Part shown: positions 11,481 through 22,176 of the stretch, piece after piece
Layout of the letters: every line of letters starts with the position of its first letter
How positions within the stretch are numbered: the stretch's first letter is position 1
Source of the DNA: Rhodeus uyekii
Taxonomy: Eukaryota; Chordata; Actinopteri; Cypriniformes; Acheilognathidae
Direction of reading: 5' to 3'
Assembly: GCA_037043235.1 (NCBI GenBank)
Contig: JAWRVZ010000014.1
Location: 3,162,001 to 3,226,000 of the forward strand
Length of the DNA stretch: 64,000 nt
Translations under genes and position numbers: made by a program
Notes under the pieces: generated by a model
Seen by the model: only the letters and a program-made list of their open reading frames with translations
What the model was told of the DNA's origin: nothing
Databases searched by the model: none

Positions 11481-14426
11481 TTATGTGTATGCCAGGTTGA
11501 AGAGATGTGTTTTTAGTCTACATTTAAACTGACAGAGTGTGTCTGCTTCCCGAACTGTAATAGGAAGACTGTTCCAGAGTTTAGGAGCTAAATAGGAAAA
11601 GGATCGCCCGCCAGCAGTTGACTTTGATATTCTAGGTATTATAAGCTGGTCAGTATTTTGGGATCGCAATAGACGTGAAGGACTATAATGTGTTAAGAGA
11701 TCGCTCAAGTACTGTGGAGCTAAACCATTTAATGCTTTGTAAGTAATTAGCAAGATTTTAAAATGTATTCGGTGTTTAATAGGAAGCCAGTGCAGGTTTG
11801 ACAGAACTGGGCTAATATGCTCATACTTCCTGGTTCTAGTAAGAACTCGAGCTGCTGCATTTTGGACCAGCTGGAATTTGTTTATTAAGCGTGCAGGGCA
11901 ACCACCTAGTAAAGCATTACAATAATCTAGCCTTGAACTCATGAACGCATGAACTAACTTTTCTGCATTTGTCTTAGATAGCATATGTCGCAATTTAGAT
12001 ATATTTTTAAGATGGAAGAACGCGTTTTACAGATGCTAGAAACATGGCTTTCAAATGAAAGATTGGTATCAAAGAGCACACCCAGGTTTCTAACTGACGA
12101 CGAAGACTTGACAGAGCAGCCATCGAGTGTTAGGCAGTAGTCTAGATTATTATGTGCTGAACTTTTTGGTCTAATAATTAGAATCTCTGTTTTTTCAGAA
12201 TTTAGCAGTAGAAAGTTATTAGTCATCCAATTTTTTATATCGGTTATGCATTCTGTTAATTTAGTGAATTTGTTCGTTTCATCAGGATGAGAAGAAATAT
12301 AGAGCTGAGTATCATCAGCGTAACAATGAAAGCTAATGCCATGCTTCCTAATAACTGCACCCAAAGGAAGCAAGTACAGGGTGAAAAGCAATGGTCCTAG
12401 TACTGAACCTTGAGGAACTCCATACTGAACCCGTGACCGATATGACATCTCCTCATTTACTGCTACAAACTGATAACGCTCAGATAAGTATGACTTGAAC
12501 CAGGCTAATGCAACTCCACTAATGCCAACATAATTTTCAAGTCTATTCAGAAGGATTTTGTGGTCAATTGTATCAAATGCAGTACTAAGGTCCAGTAACA
12601 CTAACAGAGAGATACAACCACGATCGGATGATAAGAGCAAATCATTTGTAACTCTAATGAGAGCAGTCTCAGTACTATGATATGGTCTAAATCCTGACTG
12701 GAAATCCTCGTAGAGGATTGTTCTAGAAAGGAACATAGTTGTGAAGATATTGCCTTTTCTAGAATCTTTGACAAGAAAGGTAGATTCGATATCGGCCTGT
12801 AATTAACTAATTCTGTAGGATCAAGTTGTGGTTTTTTAATAAGCGGTTTAATTACAGCCAGCTTAAAGGTTTTTGGTACGTATCCTAATGACAAAGAAGA
12901 ATTAATTATATTAAGAATAGGATCTATGATTTCTGGAAGCATCTCTTTCAGTAGCTTAGTCGGTATTGGGTCTAGCATACATGTTGTTGATTTTGATGAT
13001 TTAACGAGTTTAGACAATTCTTCCTCCCCAATAGCAATGAAGGATTGGAATTTTTCTTCAGGGACACTAAAATGTACTGTATTTTGGAATATTGTAGTAG
13101 ACTGTTGCATGTTTATTATTTCCTCTCTAATATTATTAATTTTGCAAGTAAAGAAGTCCATGAAGTCATTAGTGCTGTGCTGATTTAAAGCATCTGGGGT
13201 TGAGGCTTTATTTCTTGTTAATTTAGTCACTGTATCAAATAAATACCTAGGGTTGTATTTGTTTTCTTCTAAGAGGGTAGAAAAGTAAGTAGATCTAGCT
13301 GATCTTAAGGCCTTTCTGAATGCAATAGAGCTGTCTTTCCATGAAATGCGAAAAACCTCTAGCTTAGTTTTTTTCCAGCTCCGCTCCATTTTTCTGGCTG
13401 CTCTCTTGAGGGCCCGGGTGTGCTCGTTGTACCACGGTGTTGGACTATTTTCTTTAATCTTCTTTAAGCGTAACGGAGCAACAGTGTCTAAAGTGCTAGA
13501 AAAGAGAGAGTTTATAGTTTCTGTTGCAACATCAAGTTCTTCTAGGCTATCTGGGATGTTAAGTAGATGAAACTGATCGGGAAGATTATTTATAAAGCTA
13601 TCTTTTGTGTTAGGAGTGATAGTTCTACTATATTTATAACAGGGAGTTAGTTTTTCGACTTTGGCTAAAGGTAATCTACACGCAACTAAGTAATGATCTG
13701 AGATGTCATCGCTCTGCTGCAGAATTTGAACAGTATCAACATTGATCCCATATGACAATATTAGATCTAAAGTATGATTACGAGAATGAGTGGGTCCTGA
13801 TACATGTTGTGTAACTCCAATAGAGTTTAAAATGTCTCTAAATGCCACTCCCAATGCGTCTTTTTCATTATCTACATGGATGTTAAAATCACCGACGATT
13901 ATGACTTTATCTGCAGACATTACTAATCCTGAGAGAAAATCAGCAAATTCTTTGATAAAGTCTGTATGGTGCCCTGGTGGCCTGTATAGAATAGCCAGCA
14001 CAAAAGTTAAACAGGAATTATTACTTGCACTAGATAATTTTACATTGAGGACCATCACTTCAAAAGAATTATATTTCAAATTAGACCTTTGAGCAGTACT
14101 GATCGTGTTACTATAAATTACAGCAACACCTCCTCCTTTACCTTTCAGACGAGGCTCATGTTTATAACAGTAATCTTGAGGGGTGGACTCATTTAAAGTA
14201 ATATAATCGTCATATCATATCATTTACAATAAGTGCTTTTGAGGAAAGGGATCGTATATTCAGTAACCCAAGCTTTATCATTTGTTCATTTATGTTATAT
14301 CCGTTCTTAGCTGTTTGTAAATCAATTAAATTTTTACTCTTAAACGATTTTGAGAGAGTTTTGTATTTGCTAATTCGGGGAACAGACACAATCTCTATAG
14401 GATGATATCTAGGTGAAAGAGTCTCT
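11481..14426 (-). pseudogene. L2-type LINE ORF2: AP endonuclease plus reverse transcriptase, disrupted
   Basis: This is the polyprotein that nicks target DNA and reverse transcribes the LINE RNA. Reading from 14426 down, the parts in order are: an apurinic-type endonuclease with GDFNIHV and SDHYLVACRL; a linker; RT blocks with YRPISNLPFLSKILEK, then DLSTAFDTIDH, GVPQGSVLGPLLF and the catalytic CYADDTQLYIS; and a C-terminal region with SRLDYCNALL, NLHWLPI and PKLWNSLP. These motifs identify the CR1/L2 group. The frame is broken in at least three places: an internal deletion with frameshift in the endonuclease near 14080-14215, a shift near 12720 and another near 11985. Its 5' coding part is separated from the rest by the LTR element at 14431-20017. 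It cannot make an active protein. Confidence 0.9.
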
Positions 14427-14430
14427 ATGT

Positions 14431-15049
14431 TGTTGGACTTTTGTATCAATTCCTCAAGTCCGCGTGTTCTTTTAATGAGGGGAGCAGAGACAGCTTTACC
14501 TTTAACTATTTAATCATCAAGTAAATCATATGAATAAAGTATACAGAGCTCTGGGTCCACAGCTTTCCCTAATTACACAAAACTATGCGAGTCTCATGTC
14601 CAGGTGCTCTGCGACAACCTCGCCTTTCCCTGACCCTTATATTTATACATTTTAACACACAAGTGGGTTGTCCTTTCTTGAAAGATGGTCGCTGGTAGGT
14701 GTTGCTCCAATAGAGATCTCCCCCAATCCTGGTTCCTGTTTTGTTCCTGCACACATAAATTAACATACAGCAAGGCACCCTAGGGCGCTCAAGACACACA
14801 AACCAAATGCCCATATGTTATGTTAAATCCCCCGATACATTCTTTGTAGTTAACTCAATTGCCCCAATCTATTCAATCACCAAGACCCCCACACATTCCA
14901 CCCCATAGTATCTGCAGTTTGTGTTTTCTACAACTGTTCATTCATTCAATCATTCATTCATTCATTAAACCCTTAAATCCCTTCGTCCTAAACGTCATCA
15001 GTAATTTGTAATGTATGCTAAGCTAGATATTGATACATTTATTCCTTCA
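14431..15049 (-). repeat. 3' LTR (619 bp)
   Basis: Read on the minus strand the LTR starts TGAAGGAATAAATG and ends AAGTCCAACA, giving the usual TG..CA ends. A TATA-like TATAAATATAAGGG lies at about 14635-14650, and an ATTAAA polyadenylation-like signal follows at about 14469-14476. The U3, R and U5 order is therefore plausible for minus-strand transcription. An 81-codon frame inside it is repeated in the other LTR; it is probably fortuitous. Confidence 0.93.
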
Positions 15050-15060
15050 ATCCCCCTTTT
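15050..15060 (-). promoter_or_regulatory. Polypurine tract of the LTR element
   Basis: The minus strand reads AAAAGGGGGAT directly before the TG of the 3' LTR. This is where the plus-strand DNA primer is expected. It fixes the orientation together with the tRNA-Trp primer site. Confidence 0.85.
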
Positions 15061-15454
15061 GATCTCCTGTCACAGGAGATCAACACCTTACAGAACAACC
15101 TCCTCATCTTGCTTGATGGTCCATCTCTTCCCTTCTGCCTCCACTCATTGTTCGCATATCTATTTCTATATCTATTATATGTCTATTTTTATTTTATATA
15201 AAATTATTTATAAAATTGTATATCTATTTCTTGATGATTTTCCCCTCTCGTCTACCTGAACTTTACTTCCATGACTTCCTTCAGAATCTCCTCCTTTTCT
15301 CACCATCTACTTCCTAAATCTAACCCCTCTTCTAGTTTTGCCTGATTCTTCCACATCTATCTGCCCATCCTTAATATTCCATCCTAAATCTATACCTATA
15401 CCTCACTCGGGTACCCACGCCTCTGTGTACCCTTTATCCATGCTTATGTAATTT

Positions 15455-15585
15455 CTGGAAAAAGTATGGCGGCGCGTGCACACGCAGCGGCTAGGAGACT
15501 TGACTCCAAGTTTAATTTCGTTACACTGTACTTGTACATGTGAAATGACAATAAATTATCTATCTATCTATCTATCTATGTATAT
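15455..15585 (+). mobile_element. LINE-type 3' tail with TATC repeat inside the LTR element
   Basis: TTTCGTTACACTGTACTTGT, then GTGAAATGACAATAAATTATC and a (TCTA)n run. This is a common fish retroposon 3' end followed by its tandem tail. It indicates a small retroposon fragment inserted into, or captured by, the LTR element interior. Confidence 0.6.
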
Positions 15586-18500
15586 ACCCTACCCCCTCCA
15601 GGATGTGTTCATCCCTTTGCAATTAAGGACCTTGCATAGCTGAAAAGTAAATAAAGTGGTTGACCCTACCTCATAGTTAATTTAAAATTCCCCAATGCCC
15701 CCAACAACCTCTTATTCTCCCACAACATTCTCAAGCTTAACAAATGCGATTTGAATTGTCAGAGTTTTCTGTGTGGAATTCTGTTTTTATATGCATATTC
15801 AATCCTCCCCCTTTTGGTCCTGCAGTTCCTGCAGGTCCATCCTGGTCTCCTGTAGAGCTCTGGATGGGAGATCAGTTGCTGCAAGGCATGTCCATTTGTT
15901 CCAGGTGTCTCCTGTGAATGAGACCTTAACTATTGTTGTTAGTGATACCATCTGCTTATCTGGCTCATTGTCCTTCTGGTGACCTGTGGAAAGTTTATGT
16001 GGGCTGAATGCTGACCTGGTCCCTATCTGATGCTCTTCTGCTTTCTCAACAGCAGAGTTTAATCCTTATTATCCCTTATATTATCTTTCACAAATTTTAT
16101 TGATTTGCATTTTTTCCATAATAAGTTTCCATTTTATCCTTAACAATTAGTCTTCATTATCTCAAAATTTCTCAGGTCTTTGGAAAGCGCTCAACCCACT
16201 GTGTTCAAGTTAAAAATTACAAGGCAACATTTAATACTTTTGATACAAATCAGCTCCTTCATGATAATCTGTAAAGAAAGTTAAAGGTTATTCGCTGCGC
16301 AAATGTGGCACTGTTGTTTCTTTCTGCCACAACAATATTGACCTAGGTTTTGACCAGGAAACTTCATCCAATTCATCCATGGTCATTTTACTTGGGCATG
16401 ATTTGCCCTGTAGGCCCACATATTCAAATTTAAATACAGCTGTTTTGGCAAAATGTTTGATTTGCCTTAATGTCTCTTCAGACACCATCTCTCACTCCAT
16501 TCATACTCATTCACACTCACACTGGCCATTTGCTCTGAGTCTGCTGATCAGCCGGTTCCGATCTGAATGGGAAACATAAAAGTTTAGCTTTGGAATTCCA
16601 CAAAATCTGAACACAACTTCGTCAAATCCTTCTGAATCAAGGCCCTACACTTCATTTTGGACTCTTATGAACCTTTGTTTTACTTTTTTTCTGTTTTATC
16701 ATAATTTACAATTGTAGGCCTAACCATAGCAAATTTTCTATTATTAGTCTAATTAAGATTTTTCCTATACTTTTTGTTATTGCTCGAGCTATTTTAAGAA
16801 TTAATTGTAGATTTCTGCCTAATCATGGATCCATGGTCAACAGCATTTCCATCTCATTACCCCAGCGATGACAGCATTCATGACTTCATGAATTTAGACT
16901 TTAGAGTTATTATTTTTTATTCCATTCAGTCCTAGAAAATTACCATTAAACAAGATGGAGTGACCAGTAAAGGTATTTTCTAATCATACTTCTTATGATG
17001 ATGCAGCAATCTTTTCTTTGTTCAAAAACTAATTATATTATGCTTTTAACCCTAAGTGTTTAATGTCATCTAAACCCTCACTATACCAAATCCAGCCTCA
17101 GTTTGATCTGTTTGGTGAGTTGAAAACCCACTTCTGTGTCTCAATGAATCTTTTTTTTTTTTTGAGATATTGGGCTGAATTGGTTCCTACTGAAAGAGCA
17201 GAAAGGTTAGTTTAGCCGAGAACGCAAAGAACTGCTTTGAAACCAGTGAATAATCAAAATAAATTAAGCTAATATAATAATTAAGTAAATTTGAAGCAGT
17301 CACTTTTGTGATCATTGTAGATGTCACACCTCTGCCCGTAAGGGTGTTAGTTCTTCTGCTTTGATCTTCAGTCTGTTGAAGCCATTTGGCTCTTGATCTG
17401 CATTGTCTCAAGCTGTGATTTCACTCAAATGCCTGGTGTTGTAGAGTGGAAAACCGTCTCTTCTCTGTCCTGTTGTTCTTCCTCTGTTTCTTCTTAGCTT
17501 TGGCTTTTCATGTATCTTGCCACAGTTTTGTATCTCATGATGTTCTCCTTGTCCTCAGGAAAAGTCTCAAGTGAAAGTTTCACCTTCTCCTGCAGTTTTC
17601 AGTCTTTCTCCATGATGTCCTCTCAGAAGGTGTTGCATTCTTCTTCAGGAAGGGGGCTGGAAACCCATCACCCTCTTCTTCTCTCTGCAGACATGTCTTT
17701 ATCTTCTCATTTGTTGCTTCCCCTCATCAAGACAGTATTCCAGAAGCATCTGAAATTTGAACACTCAAGAGATCCGCATGAATCAAATTGAACTTTCAAA
17801 AACTCTAAATAGATTCTGTCAGAGCAATCAGCTCTTTATCTTAATTCCACTTCTTTAACCTAAATGATTCCTTTTTGAAAAAATAATCTCACTGGTTGAC
17901 AACAGCAGTTCCCCCATTCTATTGTTAGTGAAGCAAGTTCTTCTTTGCAGGAAAAAGTAAGCCATTTCTTCTTTACATTATGCAGCAATAATCTATCTTC
18001 AATAATCAGAGTATAAAACAGTTAAATCATTTTCCCTATCGTAAAATCAGTCATAATTTTCTTCTATTTTTGCATGCAGTGTTCAAAATAATCTAGTGGT
18101 GGTGAATAAGATTTTCCTCAACCATCAAAGAATTCCCTTTTAAACTATTTTTCTCTTCATTTGGTCACCCAATCTCGCTCTCGTTCTCGTTCAACACTCC
18201 GCACAAGTTATTATAGTTTACACTGCCATGAATCATTTTACATACTGCCTCCAGGGATAATGAGATACAAATCTTAGACGTCTTCAAATATAAGATGTAA
18301 CATTTTAAACGTGCATTCTTCTTATATATTTATTTATTTATCAATTTATTATCAGATTTTTCTTAACTCCTGTATCTTAAAATTTCCTCTTCTATATATT
18401 GACTTTTATATAATCAATCGGTTATCTATTTATTTGCCTTTTGCATGAATATAATTTTGTAGCATAATCACCGAGAGCACCCACTTACTACCTGTCCCAC

Positions 18501-18717
18501 TACATTCTCCCAGTACTCCCTGAATGGACCACATGTCCCATACTCTATACATTCTCTATCAAACTCTCCCTCCATTCTGACTCCTTTATTTCACCATTTG
18601 CACGTGATTGACTTGAGTGTGTTTTGTTTGGTTTTGTTTCCACTTTTGTTTCATCCTGGCTTCTTTTAATCAATCATATTTGTTTTTTCAACCCTACTTT
18701 TTCTAAATTTTCCTCTA
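15586..18717. other. LTR element interior, no recognisable coding
   Basis: About 3.1 kb of AT-rich sequence sits where an autonomous element would carry gag-pol. Frames on either strand stay short. On the minus strand, 17500-17790 is purine-rich and partly open, but I could not relate it to a retroelement or host protein. It could be captured host sequence or stuffer DNA. Confidence 0.5.
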
Positions 18718-19103
18718 ATGATATTTAGGAGTCGAACCACTCTCCAGGGACCTTCCCCCAGGTCCTTCTTACACTTTGTGATATGGGCCCCCAGGCCTCT
18801 GGTTCTAGTGTCCCTGACACTAGCCTCTCTCAGACGCTCCCTTTTATGATATTTAGAAGTCGAACCACTCTCCAGGGACCTTCCCCCAGGTCCTTCTTAC
18901 ACTCTGTGATATGGGCCCCCAGGCCTCCGGTCCTTGTGTCTCAGACACTAGCATCTCTCAGACACTACCTTTTATGATCTTTAGGAGTCGAACCGATCTC
19001 CAGGGCCCTTCCCCCAGGTCCTTTGGTCACTCGTCAGTGACACGGGCCCCCAGGCCTCCGGTCCTAATGTCTCTGACACTAACGTCACTGGGACGTTTTT
19101 CTC
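18718..19103. repeat. 128-bp tandem repeat x3 in the leader of the LTR element
   Basis: GATATTTAGGAGTCGAACC, CAGGGACCTTCCCCCAGGTC and GGGCCCCCAGGCCTC recur with an exact 128-bp period (unit starts at 18720, 18848 and 18976). The third unit is the most diverged. The array is GC-rich relative to the interior and sits 275 bp inside the primer site, in the leader or packaging region. Confidence 0.92.
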
Positions 19104-19378
19104 CCCTTTTTTCCTCTTATTATCTTCCAATATCCTATTCTTTATAGCGTCCCTGACGCTTTAATTTTTTTAATTTTAATTTTAATTTTTTTTACACTTT
19201 ATTCATATAACTTATTTGTGAACCTTAAAATTTTCAATCTCTCCCCCCTCTTGACATCATAATTTGGAAATCAGCCAATTGCAGAACTTTGATATATAAA
19301 ACAGGCGTCTGCTTACCTTTTTCTTTAATTCTGGCCAGCTGATGTCAAGAGAAGATCGAAAATTGTCCACTCTCCCTC

Positions 19379-19396
19379 ATCACGTCGGGGTCACCA
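19379..19396 (-). promoter_or_regulatory. tRNA-Trp primer binding site
   Basis: The + strand ATCACGTCGGGGTCACCA equals the 3' end of vertebrate tRNA-Trp including its CCA. The minus-strand element therefore reads TGGTGACCCCGACGTGAT, two bases inside the 5' LTR. That is the canonical place and spacing of a primer binding site. Alpharetroviruses also use tRNA-Trp. Confidence 0.95.
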
Positions 19397-19398
19397 TT

Positions 19399-20017
19399 TG
19401 TTGGACTTTTGTATCAATTCCTCAAGTCCGCGTGTTCTTTTAATGAGGGGAGCAGAGACAGCTTTACCTTTAACTATTTAATCATCAAGTAAATCATATG
19501 AATAAAGTATACAGAGCTCTGGGTCCACAGCTTTCCCTAATTACACAAAACTATGCGAGTCTCATGTCCAGGTGCTCTGCGACAACCTCGCCTTTCCCTG
19601 ACCCTTATATTTATACATTTTAACACACAAGTGGGTTGTCCTTTCTTGAAAGATGGTCGCTGGTAGGTGTTGCTCCAATAGAGATCTCCCCCAATCCTGG
19701 TTCCTGTTTTGTTCCTGCACACATAAATTAACATACAGCAAGGCACCCTAGGGCGCTCAAGACACACAAACCAAATGCCCATATGTTATGTTAAATCCCC
19801 CGATACATTCTTTGTAGTTAACTCAATTGCCCCAATCTATTCAATCACCAAGACCCCCACACATTCCACCCCATAGTATCTGCAGTTTGTGTTTTCTACA
19901 ACTGTTCATTCATTCAATCATTCATTCATTCATTAAACCCTTAAATCCCTTCGTCCTAAACGTCATCAGTAATTTGTAATGTATGCTAAGCTAGATATTG
20001 ATACATTTATTCCTTCA
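19399..20017 (-). repeat. 5' LTR (619 bp)
   Basis: Offset from the other LTR by exactly 4968 bp along its whole length, with no difference seen by eye. Flanked on the right by the second ATGT target duplication. LTR identity implies a recent insertion, because the two LTRs are identical at integration and then diverge independently. Confidence 0.93.
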
Positions 20018-20112
20018 ATGTGTTGTAATTTATCTGACCTCTGTGACGTGAGACAGCTAGCAGACGGTCGGTTTAGCCAGTTTGTCTGCTTCCTGACCTG
20101 GACCCCAGTTAG

Positions 20113-20982
20113 TCAAGGTTTAGCTCTAAGACTATATGCCAAATTATTAGAGAGAAGAGCGGCACCATCCCAGGTGGGATGAATACCATCTCTTTTCAAC
20201 AGGTCAGGTCTGCCCCAAAAACTTTTCCAATTGTCTATAAACCCTATGTTATTCCGCGGGCACCACTTAGACATCCAGCCATTGAGTGAGGATAATCTGC
20301 TAAGCATCTCATCACTCCTGCGCATAGGAAGAGGGCCAGAGCAAATTACGGTGCCTGACATCGTACTTGCGAGTTCACACACCTCTTTAATATTACTTTT
20401 AGTGATCTCCGACTGACGAAGTCGGACATCATTAGCGCCGACGTGAATAACAATCTTAGAATATTTACGATTAGCTTTAGCCAGCACTTTTAAATTTGCT
20501 TTGACGTCAGGCGCTCTGGCTCCCGGCAAACATGTGACTATGGTGGCTGGAGTCTCTATTTTCACATTCCGAGTAATAGAATCGCCAATCACTAGGGCAC
20601 TTTCAACAGGTTTCTCAGTGGGTGCGTCACTGAGTGGGGAGAACCTGTTTGATGTTCTGATCGGAATGGAACAGTGGTTTTTTGACCCGCGATTATGCCG
20701 TCTCACAGTCACCCAGTTGCCCTGCTGCACGGGCTCTACAGCCGGAACCGAACAATGTACAGGGTTTGCTAAGCTAGTCGCATCCAAAGTAGTATCTAAA
20801 GCCCTTGCATTTTTACTATCCTCGATTAAAGTTTGGATGCGTGTCTCTAATTCTGAAACCTTCTCTGTCAGCCTGACTATGTCCCTACATTTATGACATG
20901 TGAAGCCTTCACAGCTGACAGAGACAGAAAGACTATGCATGAAGCAGGCAGTGCAAGTGACAATTTTGAGAGAAGATGACAT
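20113..20982 (-). CDS. L2-type LINE ORF1 with SGNH esterase domain
   Basis: A 289-codon frame uninterrupted by stops. Residues about 9-36 hold closely spaced cysteines (CTAC, then CEGFTCHKC), a zinc-knuckle or PHD-like patch. A coiled-coil-prone stretch follows (VSELETRIQTLIEDS). The C-terminal half is an SGNH-hydrolase fold: VIGDSITRNV supplies the serine block, IHVGANDVRLR the Asn block, and DGIHPTWDGA the Asp/His block. This architecture is the known ORF1 type of CR1/L2-like non-LTR elements. The protein would bind LINE RNA; the role of its esterase is not settled. The LINE's broken ORF2 follows downstream on the same strand, separated by the 5.6-kb LTR insertion. The Met at 20982 was taken as start because it precedes the cysteine patch. 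Confidence 0.85.
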   Translation of the reverse strand: MSSSLKIVTCTACFMHSLSVSVSCEGFTCHKCRDIVRLTEKVSELETRIQTLIEDSKNARALDTTLDATSLANPVHCSVPAVEPVQQGNWVTVRRHNRGSKNHCSIPIRTSNRFSPLSDAPTEKPVESALVIGDSITRNVKIETPATIVTCLPGARAPDVKANLKVLAKANRKYSKIVIHVGANDVRLRQSEITKSNIKEVCELASTMSGTVICSGPLPMRRSDEMLSRLSSLNGWMSKWCPRNNIGFIDNWKSFWGRPDLLKRDGIHPTWDGAALLSNNLAYSLRAKP

Positions 20983-21470
20983 GACTCACCGCGTATGTTG
21001 ATCCAACTTGTTGACCAGTTGTTTGATGAAGTCGGGAAAAAAGGCGCAAGCGAGAAAAACGCTGTATGCACGGACAGTAAGATAGCACAATGCTAACGCG
21101 TTTAGCGACTTAGATTAAAGCTAACGATTACAATATATTAAATAATCTAATATTGTATTTAGCAATACAAACGAACGTCGAGTTTAAGATCTAAAACAAA
21201 AATCAAGTTTATATGACAGTACAAACGCAAACGCAATCCACTCGAGCAGACAGGAAACAGCAGTGCAGCAGTCAAAAACGGTCCGTCTGGAACAATCAGC
21301 CACACAGAAAGAGTATGAGTGTACTCACGTACATTATAACAAACAAAATAATGCAGATACATTTAAACCAAAATAATGATAAACATGCATATAAATGTTA
21401 CATTGTTTCAAACGTGGGGGGTGCGGGTGGGGGTGGTTGAGACGCTTGTTGACGGGGTTTTAAGGCTTGT
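20983..21470 (-). mobile_element. Probable 5' UTR and 5' end of the L2-type LINE
   Basis: Upstream of ORF1 the minus strand has about 450 bp without a domain-bearing frame, ending around a GGGGGTGCGGGTGGGGGTGG stretch at 21416-21435. The exact 5' end was not located. No clear target duplication was found to pair with the 3' tail at about 10806. Confidence 0.45.
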
Positions 21471-21562
21471 TTTAATGGAATTTATATGCATTTATATATA
21501 AAAAAATTGGGGGGGGGGGGGGGTTATCAAAAACCATTATCAACAAGCCCAATGCATGTTTT

Positions 21563-21620
21563 TCCGGTCGGACGTGACCAAAAGGAGCCCAATTGGCGGG
21601 AACCCGCCCAATCTGGCAAC
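21563..21620 (+). repeat. About 55-bp direct repeat, right copy
   Basis: GGACGTGACCAAAAGGAGCC followed by CAATTGGCGGGAACCCGCCC matches 10649-10705 in direct orientation. It is followed by CAATCTGGCAACACTG, which the left copy lacks. The family is not identified. Confidence 0.8.
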
Positions 21621-21739
21621 ACTGCTGATTGCCAACACTTTTAATTTCCTGAGCAGATGACGTCACATCCATTAATTTAAAGGGAAATACCCCTTTAGTT
21701 AATTTGGATTTCATTAAAATATGTTGTTCTAATCTAGAA

Positions 21740-22175
21740 CTTGGATATTTCTTTCACCCATGAAAAAACATATGTCGCATCACAAAGAGGAAGGTGCGTA
21801 AAAGAAGAACTAAGACACTTGAGCAACTTGAGGCCTGTATTACACAAGAATGGGACAACATGGGACAACTTATTCCTAAAGTTGAGCAACTTGTGTCCCC
21901 AGTTCCCAGATATTTGCAGACTGTTATAAAATGAAGAGGAGATGGCACAGAGTGGTAAATATGGCCTTGTCCCAACTTTAGTGTAGTGTTGATGCCATGA
22001 AATTTAAAATCAACTTTATTTTTCACTTAAAAGGATACAATGTCTCAGTTTAAACATTTGATATGTCTTCTGTTTTAATCTGAATAAAATGTTGAAATTT
22101 GAAACTTCCACATCATTGCATTCTGTTTTTATTCACAATTTGTACAGTGTCCCAACTTTTTTGGAACTGGGTTTG
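21740..22175 (+). pseudogene. DNA transposase C-terminal remnant and right end of outer transposon
   Basis: The + frame contains LHKNGTTWDNLFLKLSNLCP and then a stop after DICRLL. This resembles the C-terminal tail of a widespread fish DNA transposon family, followed by its 3' non-coding end and terminal repeat. The rest of the transposase is absent. The superfamily is not assigned. Confidence 0.6.
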
Positions 22176-22176
22176 T

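Larger units (their letters stand above)
14431..20017 (-). mobile_element. LTR retroelement, LARD-like, inserted in the LINE
   Basis: Two 619-bp direct repeats, identical as far as I can read, bound a 4349-bp interior. The insertion has a 4-bp duplication ATGT (14427-14430 and 20018-20021). Orientation is minus: the primer site lies next to the right LTR and the polypurine tract next to the left one. No gag, protease, RT, integrase or env frame is visible; the longest interior frames are under about 95 codons. It therefore looks like a non-autonomous element moved in trans by a retrovirus-like or Ty3-like relative. The 4-bp duplication and tRNA-Trp primer are compatible with either group. Confidence 0.9.
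10128..22175. mobile_element. Outer DNA transposon of a nested complex (TA-flanked, interrupted)
   Basis: The left end reads CAAACCCGATTCCAAAAAAG and continues with ACAAATTGTGAAT. The right end, read on the minus strand, is CAAACCCAGTTCCAAAAAAG, then TTGGGACACTGT, then ACAAATTGTGAAT. They form an imperfect inverted repeat in which the left copy has lost about 12 bp. Both are bounded by TA (10126-10127 and 22176-22177). Near the right end (about 21800-21960) a + strand frame preserves a transposase-like C-terminal tail with GTTWDNLFLKLSNLCPQFPD. The about 12-kb span is explained by later insertions of a LINE and an LTR element. The alternative is two unrelated half-copies of the same family. 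Confidence 0.62.

Noticed and set aside
14569..14814. 81-codon minus-strand frame, repeated exactly at 19537-19782
   Set aside because: It lies inside the LTRs, so its duplication is explained by LTR identity. It spans the presumed promoter and shows no domain.
18783..19147. Two overlapping + frames with repeated MGPQASG segments
   Set aside because: They arise from the 128-bp tandem repeat and are on the strand opposite to the element's transcription.
19379..19396. Fragment of a tRNA-Trp gene
   Set aside because: Only the 3' 18 nt including CCA are present, and CCA is not encoded in vertebrate nuclear tRNA genes. Its position two bases from the LTR makes it a primer binding site.
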